64,000 nucleotides of DNA from Leucothrix arctica (lineage in GTDB: Bacteria; Pseudomonadota; Gammaproteobacteria; Thiotrichales; Thiotrichaceae), in the NCBI RefSeq assembly GCF_003172895.1, contig NZ_QGKL01000029.1, positions 186,001 to 250,000 of the forward strand, given 5' to 3'. Position 1 is the stretch's first letter. Every line of letters starts with the position of its first letter. A program made the translations under genes and the position numbers. Below the pieces are notes generated by a model, which was given only the letters and a program-made list of their open reading frames with translations, ran no database searches and had not been told where the DNA came from. Shown one piece after another: positions 35,919 to 45,831 of the stretch.

Positions 35919-36026
35919 TATTTCAAGCTAGATCTAAAAAAGATCTGACTCTCATCTGCCGAAAAAACAACTTACCAAAATAACAAACACTTCAATACCA
36001 AAGCATTATTATTCAAGGCAACGCTA

Positions 36027-38864
36027 CTAAGTTGTAATCAAAACTCGAACAGCTTGAAGCTCGAGTATTGCACGACCTAGATGCTCTTCAGCAACACTAA
36101 TCTGATCAGTAAAGTGAGCAATCTCTTCATCACGAATCGCAGGATTAACCTTCTGTAGAGCGGTCAAACGCGCCACCTCAGTTTCCAAACGCTCACGACT
36201 TTGCTTCTGTGCACTTTCAATCAAAGCAGGTAAACGTGTTGCAGCCAAGGCATCTGCCTTTTCAATCACACTTTCAATATCACTACGAATCGCAGCAATA
36301 CCCGCTTGAGCTGTTGCTTTCTTAACACGCTCAGCGCGTCCGTTAATCATGTCATGCGTAATCTTTTCAGCATAATCAGTCCCCTTAGCCGTCAACAACA
36401 TACGTGTTGGCGTCAGGGGTAAACAACTTTCAAGCTGTAGCGACTTAGGCGCGATACAACGCGTACCGTAAATAACTTCTAGCAATAACGACCCCGGTGG
36501 CAGACCTTTAATAGCAAGCGTCGCAACCGTCGCATTACCCGTCTCACCACTTAAAATCATATCCATCGCATCAGCAACCAAAGGATGCTCCCAGCTCAAG
36601 AAGTCCACATCTTCACGACTCAAACCAAATAGTCGGTCAGTAGTTACCGTCATATCGTCATCACGCAAACCGGGGAAAACATCAGACAACATCTGCTCCG
36701 TCGGACGAAGTATCAATGCTTGTTGAGAGTGATATTCCTGATCGATATTGAAACAATCAAATAATAGCTCTAGGTAATCATCCAATGCTTCAGGTGCTTC
36801 AGCCGCTTCGATCTTAGCAATCAAATCAGCAGCAACGTCCTTATTACAGGAGTTGATTTCAAGTAAACGATCACGTCCCTGCTCCAAGCTATCACGCATT
36901 TCTTGCGTATAACGGGCAGTATCACTAATTAAATCTGCTAGCGCTTCATCAGGATGTGTCAGTTGCTCATGCAACTCACCAGCAAAGTTCTCATAGATCG
37001 CTTTACCTACTGCACAACTATGCGTGAATTGGTTCAAGCCTTCTGAATACCACTGAAATAACGTTTCTTGCGCACTATCTTCAAGATAAGGCACATGAAT
37101 TTTAATTGTGTTTTTCTGTCCAATACGATCCAAACGACCAATACGCTGCTCTAGTAAGTCAGGGTTTAACGGTAGATCAAACAATATTAAGTGCTGCGAG
37201 AACTGGAAGTTTCGACCTTCGCTACCAATTTCAGAACAAACCAATACCTGTGCGCCGTTCTCTTCATCAGTAAAGTATGCGGCTGCACGGTCACGCTCAA
37301 TAACAGACAAACCTTCATAGAAAGCAGCACTGCGAATACCCGCACGAAGCTGTAAATAGCCTTCCAAAGCCACCGCTGTTTCTGCATTTGCACAAATAAC
37401 TAAAACTTTCTCAGGCTTGAGTTCTTTCAGCTTTTCTTCTAGCCACTTCACTCGTGGGTCGCCACTCAACCAAATCAACTCATCTGACTGCGCTTCAGGT
37501 GTTAAACCTTCAACGCCACGTAGCTCATCATCACTATAAATACTTGGCGCAGGTAGCGAATAGCCGAGCAATAGACGCTCTGGAAAGTCAGGAATCGCAG
37601 CACGTGTATTTCTAAACAACACACGCCCTGTTCCATGCTGATCTAATAGCTGACGTACCAGCTGACTCACCGAACCAGTTCCTTGAACCGCACCACTCAA
37701 GTAAGGCTTAAGTGGCGCAAGTTGTGCATCAGTCAACACCGTATCTTCTGGTAAAGCCAATAACGGCTGCACAACCTCATTCAACGCTTGATAACCTGCT
37801 TCTTCTTTGCAGAAAACATCAAGGTCATGAAAACGAGAAGGGTCTAATAAGCGCAAACGCGCAAAATGACTTTCAATACCTAGCTGCTCAGGCGTCGCTG
37901 TCAATAACAACACACCTGGAATAACATCCGCTAACTGCTCAATACATTGGTACTCAGGACTTGCTTTCTCAGGCGCCCACTCTAAGTGATGCGCCTCATC
38001 CACAACCAACAGGTCAAAGCCTGCTGCCTTTATTTGTTCTTGTCGTAACGGAGACTTGGTCACAAAATCCAAATCACATAAAATTAATTGCTCAGTCTCA
38101 AACGGGTTCTCTACCGCGTCCTTTTCTTCTTCCTCACCAAATGGGTCATCTGTCCCATCAAGCAACAAACGTGCTTCGTTGAAGATAGAGAAGTTCAAGT
38201 TAAAACGACGACGCATTTCCACCAACCACTGATGTACTAACGAAGGTGGCAATACAAGCAGTACACGACTAGCTAAGCCAGTATGCAATTGCTGGTGAAT
38301 AACCATACCCGCTTCAATCGTCTTACCCAGACCCACTTCATCCGCTAATAAAACGCGAGGTGCAAAACGCTGCGCTACTTCATTGGCAATATAAATCTGG
38401 TGGGCTAAAAGGTTAGTACGCGAACCCATCAATCCAGTCACACCTGATTGCTGTAAACGGTGTTTTTGGTCGAGCGTTTTCACACGAAGGCGGAACGAGT
38501 CACCTCGATCTAGCTGACTACTGAAGAGTCGCTGCGCTGGCGAGGTAAATTGCACGAAGCAATCTAACTGTGACTCTTGCACAATTTGCTGCATGCCACT
38601 GTCATCTGCCGCAAAGTAAATGTACAAGCCGTTATTCTCAAGGACTTCCTCAATCACTAACTGCTTTTCATCGATCGTACGAATCGACTCACCCTCTTTA
38701 TAAGTCACTCGACTTAACGGAGCATTTTTAGCTGCGTAAGAGCGTTCTTCTTCCACCGCTGGAAAGTTAATTGTAATCAGTCGATCCGCAACTTCTGAGA
38801 CGACACCCAACCCTAATTGCGCTTCGGTATGACTAACCCAACGCTGACCTACAACAAATTCCAT
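36027..38864 (-). CDS. rapA: RNA polymerase-associated helicase RapA
   Basis: 945 residues from the ATG at 38864, where the sequence MEFVVGQRWVSHTEAQLGLG matches the E. coli N-terminus (MPFTLGQRWIS); twelve extra codons upstream are not conserved. Tandem Tudor-like N-terminal domains, Snf2 helicase with Walker A ADEVGLGKT and DEAH box, helicase C domain with FDLPLNPDLLEQRIGRLDRIGQ, and the RapA C-terminal domain. RapA is an ATP-driven translocase that recycles RNA polymerase after transcription. Single gene, divergent from the cytochrome gene. Confidence 0.95.
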   Translation of the reverse strand: MEFVVGQRWVSHTEAQLGLGVVSEVADRLITINFPAVEEERSYAAKNAPLSRVTYKEGESIRTIDEKQLVIEEVLENNGLYIYFAADDSGMQQIVQESQLDCFVQFTSPAQRLFSSQLDRGDSFRLRVKTLDQKHRLQQSGVTGLMGSRTNLLAHQIYIANEVAQRFAPRVLLADEVGLGKTIEAGMVIHQQLHTGLASRVLLVLPPSLVHQWLVEMRRRFNLNFSIFNEARLLLDGTDDPFGEEEEKDAVENPFETEQLILCDLDFVTKSPLRQEQIKAAGFDLLVVDEAHHLEWAPEKASPEYQCIEQLADVIPGVLLLTATPEQLGIESHFARLRLLDPSRFHDLDVFCKEEAGYQALNEVVQPLLALPEDTVLTDAQLAPLKPYLSGAVQGTGSVSQLVRQLLDQHGTGRVLFRNTRAAIPDFPERLLLGYSLPAPSIYSDDELRGVEGLTPEAQSDELIWLSGDPRVKWLEEKLKELKPEKVLVICANAETAVALEGYLQLRAGIRSAAFYEGLSVIERDRAAAYFTDEENGAQVLVCSEIGSEGRNFQFSQHLILFDLPLNPDLLEQRIGRLDRIGQKNTIKIHVPYLEDSAQETLFQWYSEGLNQFTHSCAVGKAIYENFAGELHEQLTHPDEALADLISDTARYTQEMRDSLEQGRDRLLEINSCNKDVAADLIAKIEAAEAPEALDDYLELLFDCFNIDQEYHSQQALILRPTEQMLSDVFPGLRDDDMTVTTDRLFGLSREDVDFLSWEHPLVADAMDMILSGETGNATVATLAIKGLPPGSLLLEVIYGTRCIAPKSLQLESCLPLTPTRMLLTAKGTDYAEKITHDMINGRAERVKKATAQAGIAAIRSDIESVIEKADALAATRLPALIESAQKQSRERLETEVARLTALQKVNPAIRDEEIAHFTDQISVAEEHLGRAILELQAVRVLITT

Positions 38865-39100
38865 AGTACTGAACAACTCTCTGATGACTGATCTAAACAC
38901 TTATTCGACGCAACTGTACCAACTCTAGATAAGAGTGCAACGCTAAAAACAACATGCTATAAAATTTATACAGCTTATAGTCATTATTCCAACTTACTAT
39001 ATAGAGACTCTTGAATCTTTCACCTATAATCTCGCTATTCACGCAACAACCTGACGTGTTGCAGCTCCTTTCCGGGTGCACATTCATTACTGGAGTAAAT

Positions 39101-39940
39101 ATGGAATACAACCCTCAAGAGAATAAGTCTCTTAGTCTCATCCTTTTCATTGCAGGTGCTGCAGTACTTGCAATAACTGTTATTGCATTAGTTACAAACC
39201 TTGGTTCGACTATTTCAAAGAATAGTGTCGATGGTGACGCTAAAGCGGAGTATCGTCAGCTAGCAATGAACAAGATATTAGAGCCAATCGGATCAGTTGT
39301 TTCAGTAGACAAGTCACTTGCTCCTGTTAAGCGTACCGGTGAACAAGTTTACACAGCTGTTTGTGCGGCGTGCCATTCAACGGGTTTGTTAAACTCTCCA
39401 ATGTTTGGCGACAAAGCTAGTTGGGCACCTCGTGCCGCATTAGGCTTACAAGGTTTGGTTGCATCAGCGATTGCTGGAAAAGGCTCTATGCCTGCTCGTG
39501 GTGGTAACCCAGCAACAACTGACGAAGAAATTCGTGACGCGATCCTACACATGACCAAAGACACCGGGCTTGACCTTGAAAAGGCAGGTGGCGAGTCAAC
39601 TGAAGCCGCTGCTACGGCGACAGAAGAAGCGCCAACAGAAACAACTGTTGCTGAAAAGGTTGCTACTGAAGCCGCGGCTCCAGTCGTCATGGTTAATAAC
39701 GTAAAGGGTATCGACGTTTACGCTAAGAACTGTTTTGTCTGCCATGACAATGGTGTTTTAGGCTCGCCAAAGATCGCTGTTAAAGCCGATTGGTCTGCTC
39801 GAATTGCTAAAGGCACCGATGCTCTTCATGCTTCAGCAATTAATGGCTTAGCGTCTATGCCTGCACGTGGTGGTAACCCATCATTAGAAGACGACGCTAT
39901 CAAAGCAGCTGTTGACTACATGGTTAGCACTGTAAAATAA
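39101..39940 (+). CDS. Membrane-anchored dihaem cytochrome c (c5-like)
   Basis: 279 residues from the ATG at 39101 (GGAG five bases upstream). N-terminal span (about 11-33), then two homologous c5-type domains: CAACH (Cys88, Cys91, His92) and CFVCH (Cys211, Cys214, His215). Each ends with the distal-Met motif MPARGGNP, showing internal duplication. The domains are joined by an Ala/Glu/Thr-rich linker (about 165-195). It should transfer electrons on the periplasmic side of the inner membrane. It is followed by nadC 22 bases later. Confidence 0.92.
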   Translation: MEYNPQENKSLSLILFIAGAAVLAITVIALVTNLGSTISKNSVDGDAKAEYRQLAMNKILEPIGSVVSVDKSLAPVKRTGEQVYTAVCAACHSTGLLNSPMFGDKASWAPRAALGLQGLVASAIAGKGSMPARGGNPATTDEEIRDAILHMTKDTGLDLEKAGGESTEAAATATEEAPTETTVAEKVATEAAAPVVMVNNVKGIDVYAKNCFVCHDNGVLGSPKIAVKADWSARIAKGTDALHASAINGLASMPARGGNPSLEDDAIKAAVDYMVSTVK

Positions 39941-39962
39941 CTAAAATAGTTAGGAACACACG

Positions 39963-40793
39963 ATGACATTACCCGACAACATAGCGACTAGCGTACAACA
40001 AGCCTTACTTGAAGATATCGGTACTGGCGATGTTACTGCTGATTTGATTGTAGAAGTCAGTCAGTCTGAAGCTACCGTTATTTGTCGTGAAGATGCCATA
40101 TTGTCAGGCTGTGCTTGGTTTGATGAGGTTTTCAAACAAGTTGATGCCAGCGTAAAGGTCGAGTGGCATTTTAAAGATGGCGATAACGTTCCAGCCGACG
40201 CTATTCTTTGCAACCTAAGTGGCTCATCTCGTTCGTTACTGACAGGTGAGCGTACTGCTCTGAACTTTGTGCAAACATTATCTGCAACAGCCACTGCAAC
40301 AAATGCCTTCGTTAAACTTATCAAAGGCACCAAGGCCGATATTCTAGACACTCGTAAAACGCTACCCGGACTTCGTCTTGCTCAAAAGTATGCGGTGACT
40401 TGTGGCGGTGGTGCAAATCACCGTGTTGGTCTGTATGACATGATTTTGATTAAAGAGAATCACATCATGGCGGCTGGCTCGATTACTAAAGCCATCGCCA
40501 ATGCGCGAAGCTTGCACCCAAGTATTAAAATAGAAGTAGAAACAGAGACACTTGCCGAGTTTGAAGAAGCGTGTGCCGCAGATGCTGACATCATTATGTT
40601 AGATGACTTTGACTTAGAGACGATGCGAAAGGCTGTTCAGAACAACCCTAAAGGTATTCCTTTAGAAGCTTCTGGTAATGTGAATTTAGAGACTGTCGTG
40701 AACATTGCAGAAACAGGTGTAGATAGAATTTCTATTGGTGGAATTACTAAAAGTGTTGAAGCAATTGACCTATCGATGCGCTTCAAGCTCTAA
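39963..40793 (+). CDS. nadC: Nicotinate-nucleotide pyrophosphorylase (quinolinate phosphoribosyltransferase)
   Basis: 276 residues, the usual length. Converts quinolinate and PRPP to nicotinate mononucleotide in NAD synthesis. Conserved LLEDIGTGDVTADL, TLSATATATNAFV, the catalytic DTRKTLPGLR, KYAVTCGGGANHRVGLYDMILIKENHI, and ASGNVNLETV near the C-terminus are all present. It may be co-transcribed with the cytochrome gene and ends in a strong terminator. Confidence 0.96.
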   Translation: MTLPDNIATSVQQALLEDIGTGDVTADLIVEVSQSEATVICREDAILSGCAWFDEVFKQVDASVKVEWHFKDGDNVPADAILCNLSGSSRSLLTGERTALNFVQTLSATATATNAFVKLIKGTKADILDTRKTLPGLRLAQKYAVTCGGGANHRVGLYDMILIKENHIMAAGSITKAIANARSLHPSIKIEVETETLAEFEEACAADADIIMLDDFDLETMRKAVQNNPKGIPLEASGNVNLETVVNIAETGVDRISIGGITKSVEAIDLSMRFKL

Positions 40794-40821
40794 CACGTCA
40801 CACCTCCTGTCACATACATAC

Positions 40822-40853
40822 AAGCCTTGTCACATTTCGACAGGGCTTTTTTT
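40822..40853 (+). terminator. Intrinsic terminator of nadC
   Basis: AAGCCTTGTC (40822-40831) pairs with GACAGGGCTT (40839-40848), one G-T pair, followed by seven Ts. It isolates nadC from the RNA-like region downstream. Confidence 0.9.
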
Positions 40854-40915
40854 ATGCCAACCTTAACAGAAACCAAACAAACGATTAAAATCAACAACTT
40901 AAAATAACGTGAACT

Positions 40916-40934
40916 TTTGGCATAGCTGTTGCTA
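40916..40934 (+). promoter_or_regulatory. Sigma-54 (RpoN) promoter
   Basis: TTGGCAT...TTGCT: the -24 GG (40919-40920) and -12 GC (40931-40932) are ten bases apart, exactly the spacing of the consensus TGGCACG-N4-TTGC, and the flanking TGGCA and TTGC also match. Transcription would start near 40944. No gene follows before the terminator at 41088-41119, so it drives a non-coding transcript. Confidence 0.78.
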
Positions 40935-40943
40935 CCTATTAAT

Positions 40944-41119
40944 CAGCAACACAACAACAATAATATGCAAACGAAGACAATGTGTAAGACGAAGACAGGC
41001 AGCTAGATAACTAATAACAACAAACGAATAATAAAAATAATGCCTGTATAACAAAATCAATAATTTCAGTCTTACCGACTTTAGAACACGCCACCTCGCT
41101 CCCTCGAGGTGGCGTTTTT
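40944..41119 (+). ncRNA. Candidate sigma-54-dependent A-rich small RNA
   Basis: About 176 bases from the predicted start to a strong terminator, with no open frame. The RNA is rich in AAnAAnAA-type runs: AACAACAATAAT at 40953-40964, a 28-base A-rich stretch at 41013-41040 with AACAACAAA, and 41050-41063. ACAGGCA (40995-41001) pairs perfectly with TGCCTGT (41041-41047), placing the second stretch in a loop. A nine-base direct repeat ACGAAGACA occurs at 40971 and 40989. This layout (RpoN promoter, A-rich repeats, terminator) recalls CrcZ/CrcY of Pseudomonas, which titrate Hfq/Crc; the analogy is inference, since no sequence homology was tested and no cbrAB genes are here. Confidence 0.6.
41088..41119 (+). 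terminator. Intrinsic terminator of the candidate small RNA
   Basis: ACGCCACCTCG (41088-41098) pairs perfectly with CGAGGTGGCGT (41105-41115) over a six-base loop, followed by a T-run. Very stable. There is no protein gene between it and the nadC terminator, so it must end another transcript. Confidence 0.92.
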
Positions 41120-41264
41120 ATTTCTGCGATCTCTGTAACTCCCCCTTTTCTAAATTATCAACTCGATACGAGTGTCGTGACTGTGCTTTACCCTATAAAA
41201 AGCGTAGAATCAGCAATAATTTTAAGAATCCCCAATAGTCATTAATATTAATCAGGGGAAGCAT

Positions 41265-41282
41265 ATGGGCATCATTGAATGA
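41265..41282 (+). CDS. Five-codon leader frame coupled to ftsE
   Basis: ATG GGC ATC ATT GAA TGA: preceded by a good AGGGGA site (41254-41259), it ends with a TGA that overlaps the ftsE start (ATGA). The ftsE ATG has no ribosome-binding site of its own. Ribosomes probably load on this frame and restart at ftsE. It may be only a coupling device. Confidence 0.4.
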   Translation: MGIIE

Positions 41283-41929
41283 TTGAGCTGCAGGACGTAA
41301 GCAAAAAATACCCCACAGGGCAAATTGCACTCTACAACGTAAATCTTAGGCTACAACAGGGCGAAATGGCATTTCTAACGGGCCACTCTGGCGCGGGTAA
41401 AAGTACCTTACTAAAACTAATCGCTCTTCTCGACCGTCCGACACAAGGAAAAGTGTTGATTGATGGTTTTGATATTAGCCAACTAAAACAAAACCAAGTG
41501 GCTAATTATAGACGAAGCATCGGTGTTATTTTTCAAGACCATCATCTGCTGTCTGACCGTACCATTTTTGATAATGTTGCGTTACCACTCATGATATCAG
41601 GCATGCGCCCTGCTGATATCGAGCGTCGCGTGCATGCAGCATTAGATAAAGTTAATTTAATGTCCAAAGAAAAAGACTACCCAATGATGCTTTCTGCAGG
41701 AGAAAAGCAACGTATTGGTATCGCTCGCGCGGTTGTTAATAAGCCCAGCATTATTTTAGCCGATGAACCAACGGGTAATCTTGACCCTGGCTTGGCTTCT
41801 GACATTATGCAAACTTTCCAACAGTTTAATGAGCTTGGTGCAACCATCCTGATCGCCAGTCATGACCAACCGCTGATTGAACGCATGGGCAAACGCATTA
41901 TTGCGCTACAAAAAGTTAAGGGCCGGTGA
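41279..41929 (+). CDS. ftsE: Cell division ATP-binding protein FtsE
   Basis: 216 residues. The start MIELQDVSKKYPTG and PGEMAFLTGHSGAGKST-type Walker A (here QGEMAFLTGHSGAGKST) align with E. coli FtsE (MIRFEHVSKAY). The signature is LSAGEKQR, Walker B IILADEPTGNLD, and the H-loop ASHD. With FtsX it forms an inner-membrane complex that activates periplasmic amidases via EnvC at the septum. The last four bases overlap ftsX. Confidence 0.96.
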   Translation: MIELQDVSKKYPTGQIALYNVNLRLQQGEMAFLTGHSGAGKSTLLKLIALLDRPTQGKVLIDGFDISQLKQNQVANYRRSIGVIFQDHHLLSDRTIFDNVALPLMISGMRPADIERRVHAALDKVNLMSKEKDYPMMLSAGEKQRIGIARAVVNKPSIILADEPTGNLDPGLASDIMQTFQQFNELGATILIASHDQPLIERMGKRIIALQKVKGR

Positions 41930-42897
41930 GCAGAATGAGCAAAACTAAAAAACAAGCGACCTCACCTATTCGGAGCGGCGTTAGCCAGCACAAACAAGCA
42001 TTCACTCATAGCTTGATGCACCTTTGGCAAAACCCGATATCGACATGGATTACGCTTGCGGCGATCGCTATCGCTTTATCGTTACCTGCAGGCTTGTACA
42101 TTTTATTGGGTAACCTCAAAACGCTAACTGATGATAACCGTGAAGTACCGACGATCTCGCTTTACATCAAACAAAATATCACTGAGCAGCAAGCACAAGA
42201 TCGTGCCGAACTTCTCTCAGAGTTAAAAGACATAGAAAATGTGAAGCTCGTTCGTCGAGAAGATGGCCTTAGACACATGCAACAAATTGCAGGTGTGCAA
42301 GACATTATCGATACCGTTGGTGGTAATCCACTTCCTCACGTACTCGTCGTTACGCCCAAAATGAGCTTATTCGGTGACTCCGGTGTGGACTTGGAGTCAC
42401 TTGCTTTACGACTCAAGAACTACTCAGAAGTCGATACCGTACAAATGGATATCGAGTGGGTTCAACGACTTAGAGCCATTTTACACATTGCAGAACGTGT
42501 TGTATTGGTGGTGGCGTTCCTTTTAGGACTCACCGTATTACTGGTTGTGGGCAACACCATTCGCTTGAATATTGAAAATAGGCGAGAAGAGATTGAAGTC
42601 ACCCGATTAGTCGGTGCGACGACAGCCTATATCCGTCGTCCTTTCTTGTATGGTGGCCTTTGGTATGGGCTATTTGGAGGCGCGATGAGCTTAGTCATCG
42701 TCCACTCTTCCTTATTGTTTATGATTGCCCCTGTAAACCGCCTTGCTGAACTCTATGGAAGTCATTATTCCGTCTCAGGTCTTGGCGTATCAGTCACACT
42801 TATTATATTGTTCTGCAGTAGTTTACTAGGACTGTTTGGTGCATGGTTAGCCATGGCTCAACACCTTCGCAAGAAACACCTAATGCAGGAGTCATAA
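41926..42897 (+). CDS. ftsX: Cell division protein FtsX
   Basis: 323 residues, GTG start overlapping ftsE; an ATG three codons later is also possible. A cytoplasmic N-terminus, four membrane helices (about 50-70, 190-212, 240-262, 288-310) and a large periplasmic loop after helix 1 are typical. The NTIRLNIENRREEIEVTRLVGAT motif before helix 3 is diagnostic for the family. Partner of FtsE. The ftsY gene, usual in E. coli before ftsE, is absent here; mutL follows instead. Confidence 0.95.
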   Translation: MSRMSKTKKQATSPIRSGVSQHKQAFTHSLMHLWQNPISTWITLAAIAIALSLPAGLYILLGNLKTLTDDNREVPTISLYIKQNITEQQAQDRAELLSELKDIENVKLVRREDGLRHMQQIAGVQDIIDTVGGNPLPHVLVVTPKMSLFGDSGVDLESLALRLKNYSEVDTVQMDIEWVQRLRAILHIAERVVLVVAFLLGLTVLLVVGNTIRLNIENRREEIEVTRLVGATTAYIRRPFLYGGLWYGLFGGAMSLVIVHSSLLFMIAPVNRLAELYGSHYSVSGLGVSVTLIILFCSSLLGLFGAWLAMAQHLRKKHLMQES

Positions 42898-42907
42898 GGC
42901 ACCACCT

Positions 42908-44803
42908 ATGTTTATCAAACAACTCCCCCCCCATCTGATTAATCAGATCGCTGCTGGCGAGGTTGTTGAGCGCCCTGCTTCTGCAATCAAAGAGTTACTT
43001 GAGAACTCACTGGATGCAGGTGCGACACAGATTGATATCGACATAGAGCAAGGTGGCGTCAAACGCATAAGAGTGCGTGACAATGGCCGAGGCATTAATA
43101 AAGAAGAACTCTCTTTAGCCCTTAGCCGTCACGCAACCAGTAAAATCGCATCACTTGATGACCTTGAAAGTGTTTTATCCTTTGGCTTCAGAGGAGAAGC
43201 ACTGCCAAGTATTGCATCAATATCTAGATTGGCGGTCAGCTCTAAGTCTCAGGACGAAGACCAAGCCTGGCAACTCCAAGGTAACGGCCAAGAAGAGTTC
43301 GATGAACCGACACCCTGCTCACATGCTACCGGCACGACGATCGACGTTAGAGATCTTTTCTTTAATGTCCCTGCTCGACGTAAGTTCTTAAAGACCGAAA
43401 AAACTGAATTCCGTCACCTTGAAGATGTTGTTAAAAAAGTAGCGCTGAGTCGCTTTGAAACAGGCTTCACACTCAGACATAACCAAAAAACGGTACTCAA
43501 CTTACGCCCTGCGACAACCTTAAAAATGGCTGAGCGCCGCGTTGCTGAGATATGTGGCCCGGCATTTACCGAGCAATCCATTCGCGTTGAACACGAAGGT
43601 GCGGAACTGACGCTGACTGGCTGGATAGGCCTGCCAACGTTCTCACGCTCACAAGCAGATTTACAATACTTCTACGTTAACCATCGTATCGTAAGAGATC
43701 GCGTCGTCACTCATGCAGTGAGACAGGCATATCAAGATGTCTTGTATCACGGTCGCCACCCTGCTTATGTATTGTTCCTAGAAATAGATCCAACGAAGGT
43801 TGATGTCAATGCACATCCAACTAAACATGAAGTGCGCTTTAGAGAATCGAGCCTTGTACATGGATTTTTATATAGAAGTCTTCATCGTACATTGGCGGAA
43901 CTTCGCCCCCAAGACCAACTACCCGATCAAGTAGGCCACGCAAGCACTACAACAAGCTTGGCAGATACTACCCGTAACTCAATGGTTTACCCATCGCCAT
44001 CTGATCAACAAAATCTCAAAATCCCTGTCAGAGATCAGGTAGATTTATATCGCCGCCTACATGGAAATGACAGCGTTGGAGAATCACCTGCTCAATCATT
44101 ATCAACCGGTAATTCGTCTGGCACTCATACGAGTCAGATGCACACGCCACAGCAAGCGAGTACTGGCTTTAATTCAATGCCCGTACAGCAACTTAGCAAC
44201 CCCGCAGAAACAGGCGAAGCACCTCCTTTAGGTTTTGCACTAGCTCAACTGCATGGCATTTTCATACTCTCTCAAAATGAGCACGGCCTAATTATTGTTG
44301 ATATGCACGCAGCGCATGAGCGCATTACCTATGAATACCTAAAGCGCAGCATGGCAGCAGATAGTATTCGCTCTCAGCCTTTACTAGTTCCTCAGGCAAT
44401 TGCTGTCAGCAAGAAAGAGGCAGACTGCTCTGAGGCCAATAAAGACACATTTGAGAAGCTTGGCTTTTTGCTAGACCGACTATCACCTGAGAAGCTAACC
44501 ATTCGCGCTGTACCTAGCCTACTTAAAGACTCTGACGTTGAAGGCTTAGTTCGGGATGTATTATCTGACTTACTGACGCATGGCAGCAGCGAACGTATAC
44601 AACAAGCGATGAATGAAATACTCTCGACCATGGCATGCCACGGCTCAGTTAGAGCAAATCATCGCCTGACGGTGCCCGAGATGAACTCTTTACTTCGTGA
44701 TATGGAACGTACCGAACGAAGTGGTCAGTGCAATCATGGCAGACCGACATGGACCCAACTCAGTGTTGATCAGTTAGACAAACTCTTTATGCGTGGGCAA
44801 TAA
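42908..44803 (+). CDS. mutL: DNA mismatch repair protein MutL
   Basis: 631 residues (E. coli 615). N-terminal GHKL ATPase with [31 protein letters not shown] and [10 protein letters not shown]; the middle [14 protein letters not shown]; a low-complexity linker (about 330-445), and a C-terminal dimerisation domain ([16 protein letters not shown]). As in other gammaproteobacteria with Dam-directed repair, the DQHAAHERI-like site here is DMHAAHERI and the endonuclease motif DQHA(X)2E(X)4E is incomplete. It lies ten bases after ftsX and one base before miaA. Confidence 0.96.
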   Translation: MFIKQLPPHLINQIAAGEVVERPASAIKELLENSLDAGATQIDIDIEQGGVKRIRVRDNGRGINKEELSLALSRHATSKIASLDDLESVLSFGFRGEALPSIASISRLAVSSKSQDEDQAWQLQGNGQEEFDEPTPCSHATGTTIDVRDLFFNVPARRKFLKTEKTEFRHLEDVVKKVALSRFETGFTLRHNQKTVLNLRPATTLKMAERRVAEICGPAFTEQSIRVEHEGAELTLTGWIGLPTFSRSQADLQYFYVNHRIVRDRVVTHAVRQAYQDVLYHGRHPAYVLFLEIDPTKVDVNAHPTKHEVRFRESSLVHGFLYRSLHRTLAELRPQDQLPDQVGHASTTTSLADTTRNSMVYPSPSDQQNLKIPVRDQVDLYRRLHGNDSVGESPAQSLSTGNSSGTHTSQMHTPQQASTGFNSMPVQQLSNPAETGEAPPLGFALAQLHGIFILSQNEHGLIIVDMHAAHERITYEYLKRSMAADSIRSQPLLVPQAIAVSKKEADCSEANKDTFEKLGFLLDRLSPEKLTIRAVPSLLKDSDVEGLVRDVLSDLLTHGSSERIQQAMNEILSTMACHGSVRANHRLTVPEMNSLLRDMERTERSGQCNHGRPTWTQLSVDQLDKLFMRGQ

Positions 44804-44804
44804 A

Positions 44805-45761
44805 ATGACACAACTAGATACTCGATTGCCTCCCGCTATTTTTATTATGGGCCCAACAGCCTCGGGCAAAACCGACCTTGCTGTTGAGTTAATGGATAAA
44901 TACCCTTGTGAGTTAATCAGTGTCGACTCTGCTCTAATCTATAAAGGGATGGACATAGGTACAGCAAAGCCAGATGAAAAAACGCTTAAAAAAGCACCTC
45001 ACCGCCTAATTAGCTTTTTAGATCCCTCTGAAAGCTACTCTGCGGCTGACTTTAGACGCGATGCCCTAAAGGAAATAAAAGAAGTCACTGACGCTGGCAA
45101 AATCCCGATTTTAGTGGGAGGTACTATGCTGTACTACCGCGCATTAGAATTCGGCCTTGCAGATATGCCTCCAGCCGACCCAGAGATAAGAGCAGCGTTA
45201 ACCAAAGAAGCGGAAGAACATGGCTGGCAAATGCTACACGACCGACTTGCAAGCATTGACCCTGCTTCAGCTGTGCGTATACATCCCAATGACCCGCAAC
45301 GATTACAACGCGCATTAGAGGTTTACCAACTCACTGGTATCTCTATGACGGAGCACCACAAAAAAGCGGCACAAGACGCTTTACCTTATCGTTTACTAAA
45401 AATAGCGTTAGTTCCATCTGACCGAGAATGGCTCCGTCAAAGGGCAGCTTTGCGCTTTGATTTGATGATAAAAGCTGGATTTATGGACGAGGTAGAGAAA
45501 CTTTATCAACGCGATGATTTACATAATAAATTACCATCCATCCGCTGCGTAGGCTACCGACAAGCGTGGGAGTTTTTAGACGGTCAGACTGACTTCAATG
45601 AGATGAAAAACCGTGCTATTGTAGCGACTAGACAGCTAGCAAAAAGACAACTGACTTGGCTACGTTCCGAGGATAACTTATCTGTCTTTGACACGCTCAA
45701 GTATGACATTTCTCTCATTGAAGCCGAAATTGATGCTTTTTTAGCACGAAAGGTCTCTTAG
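44805..45761 (+). CDS. miaA: tRNA dimethylallyltransferase MiaA
   Basis: 318 residues from the ATG one base past the mutL stop (an upstream GTG inside mutL is possible). P-loop [11 protein letters not shown], then [47 protein letters not shown] and [11 protein letters not shown], all family signatures. Adds a prenyl group to A37 of tRNAs reading UNN codons. The mutL-miaA-hfq-hflX order is the classic gammaproteobacterial one. Confidence 0.96.
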   Translation: MTQLDTRLPPAIFIMGPTASGKTDLAVELMDKYPCELISVDSALIYKGMDIGTAKPDEKTLKKAPHRLISFLDPSESYSAADFRRDALKEIKEVTDAGKIPILVGGTMLYYRALEFGLADMPPADPEIRAALTKEAEEHGWQMLHDRLASIDPASAVRIHPNDPQRLQRALEVYQLTGISMTEHHKKAAQDALPYRLLKIALVPSDREWLRQRAALRFDLMIKAGFMDEVEKLYQRDDLHNKLPSIRCVGYRQAWEFLDGQTDFNEMKNRAIVATRQLAKRQLTWLRSEDNLSVFDTLKYDISLIEAEIDAFLARKVS

Positions 45762-45797
45762 TGTGATGAAATGTACTTTTAGTTCAACCGCATATAC

Positions 45798-45806
45798 TGG
45801 TATTAT
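45798..45806 (+). promoter_or_regulatory. Possible extended -10 promoter upstream of hfq
   Basis: TGGTATTAT fits the extended -10 form TGnTATAAT; no convincing -35 lies upstream. It would start transcription near 45813, giving hfq a leader of about 130 bases that includes the 21-codon frame at 45832. hfq in E. coli also has promoters within and after miaA. Confidence 0.4.
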
Positions 45807-45831
45807 TCACCGTGTATGCAAGGAAGGACTT

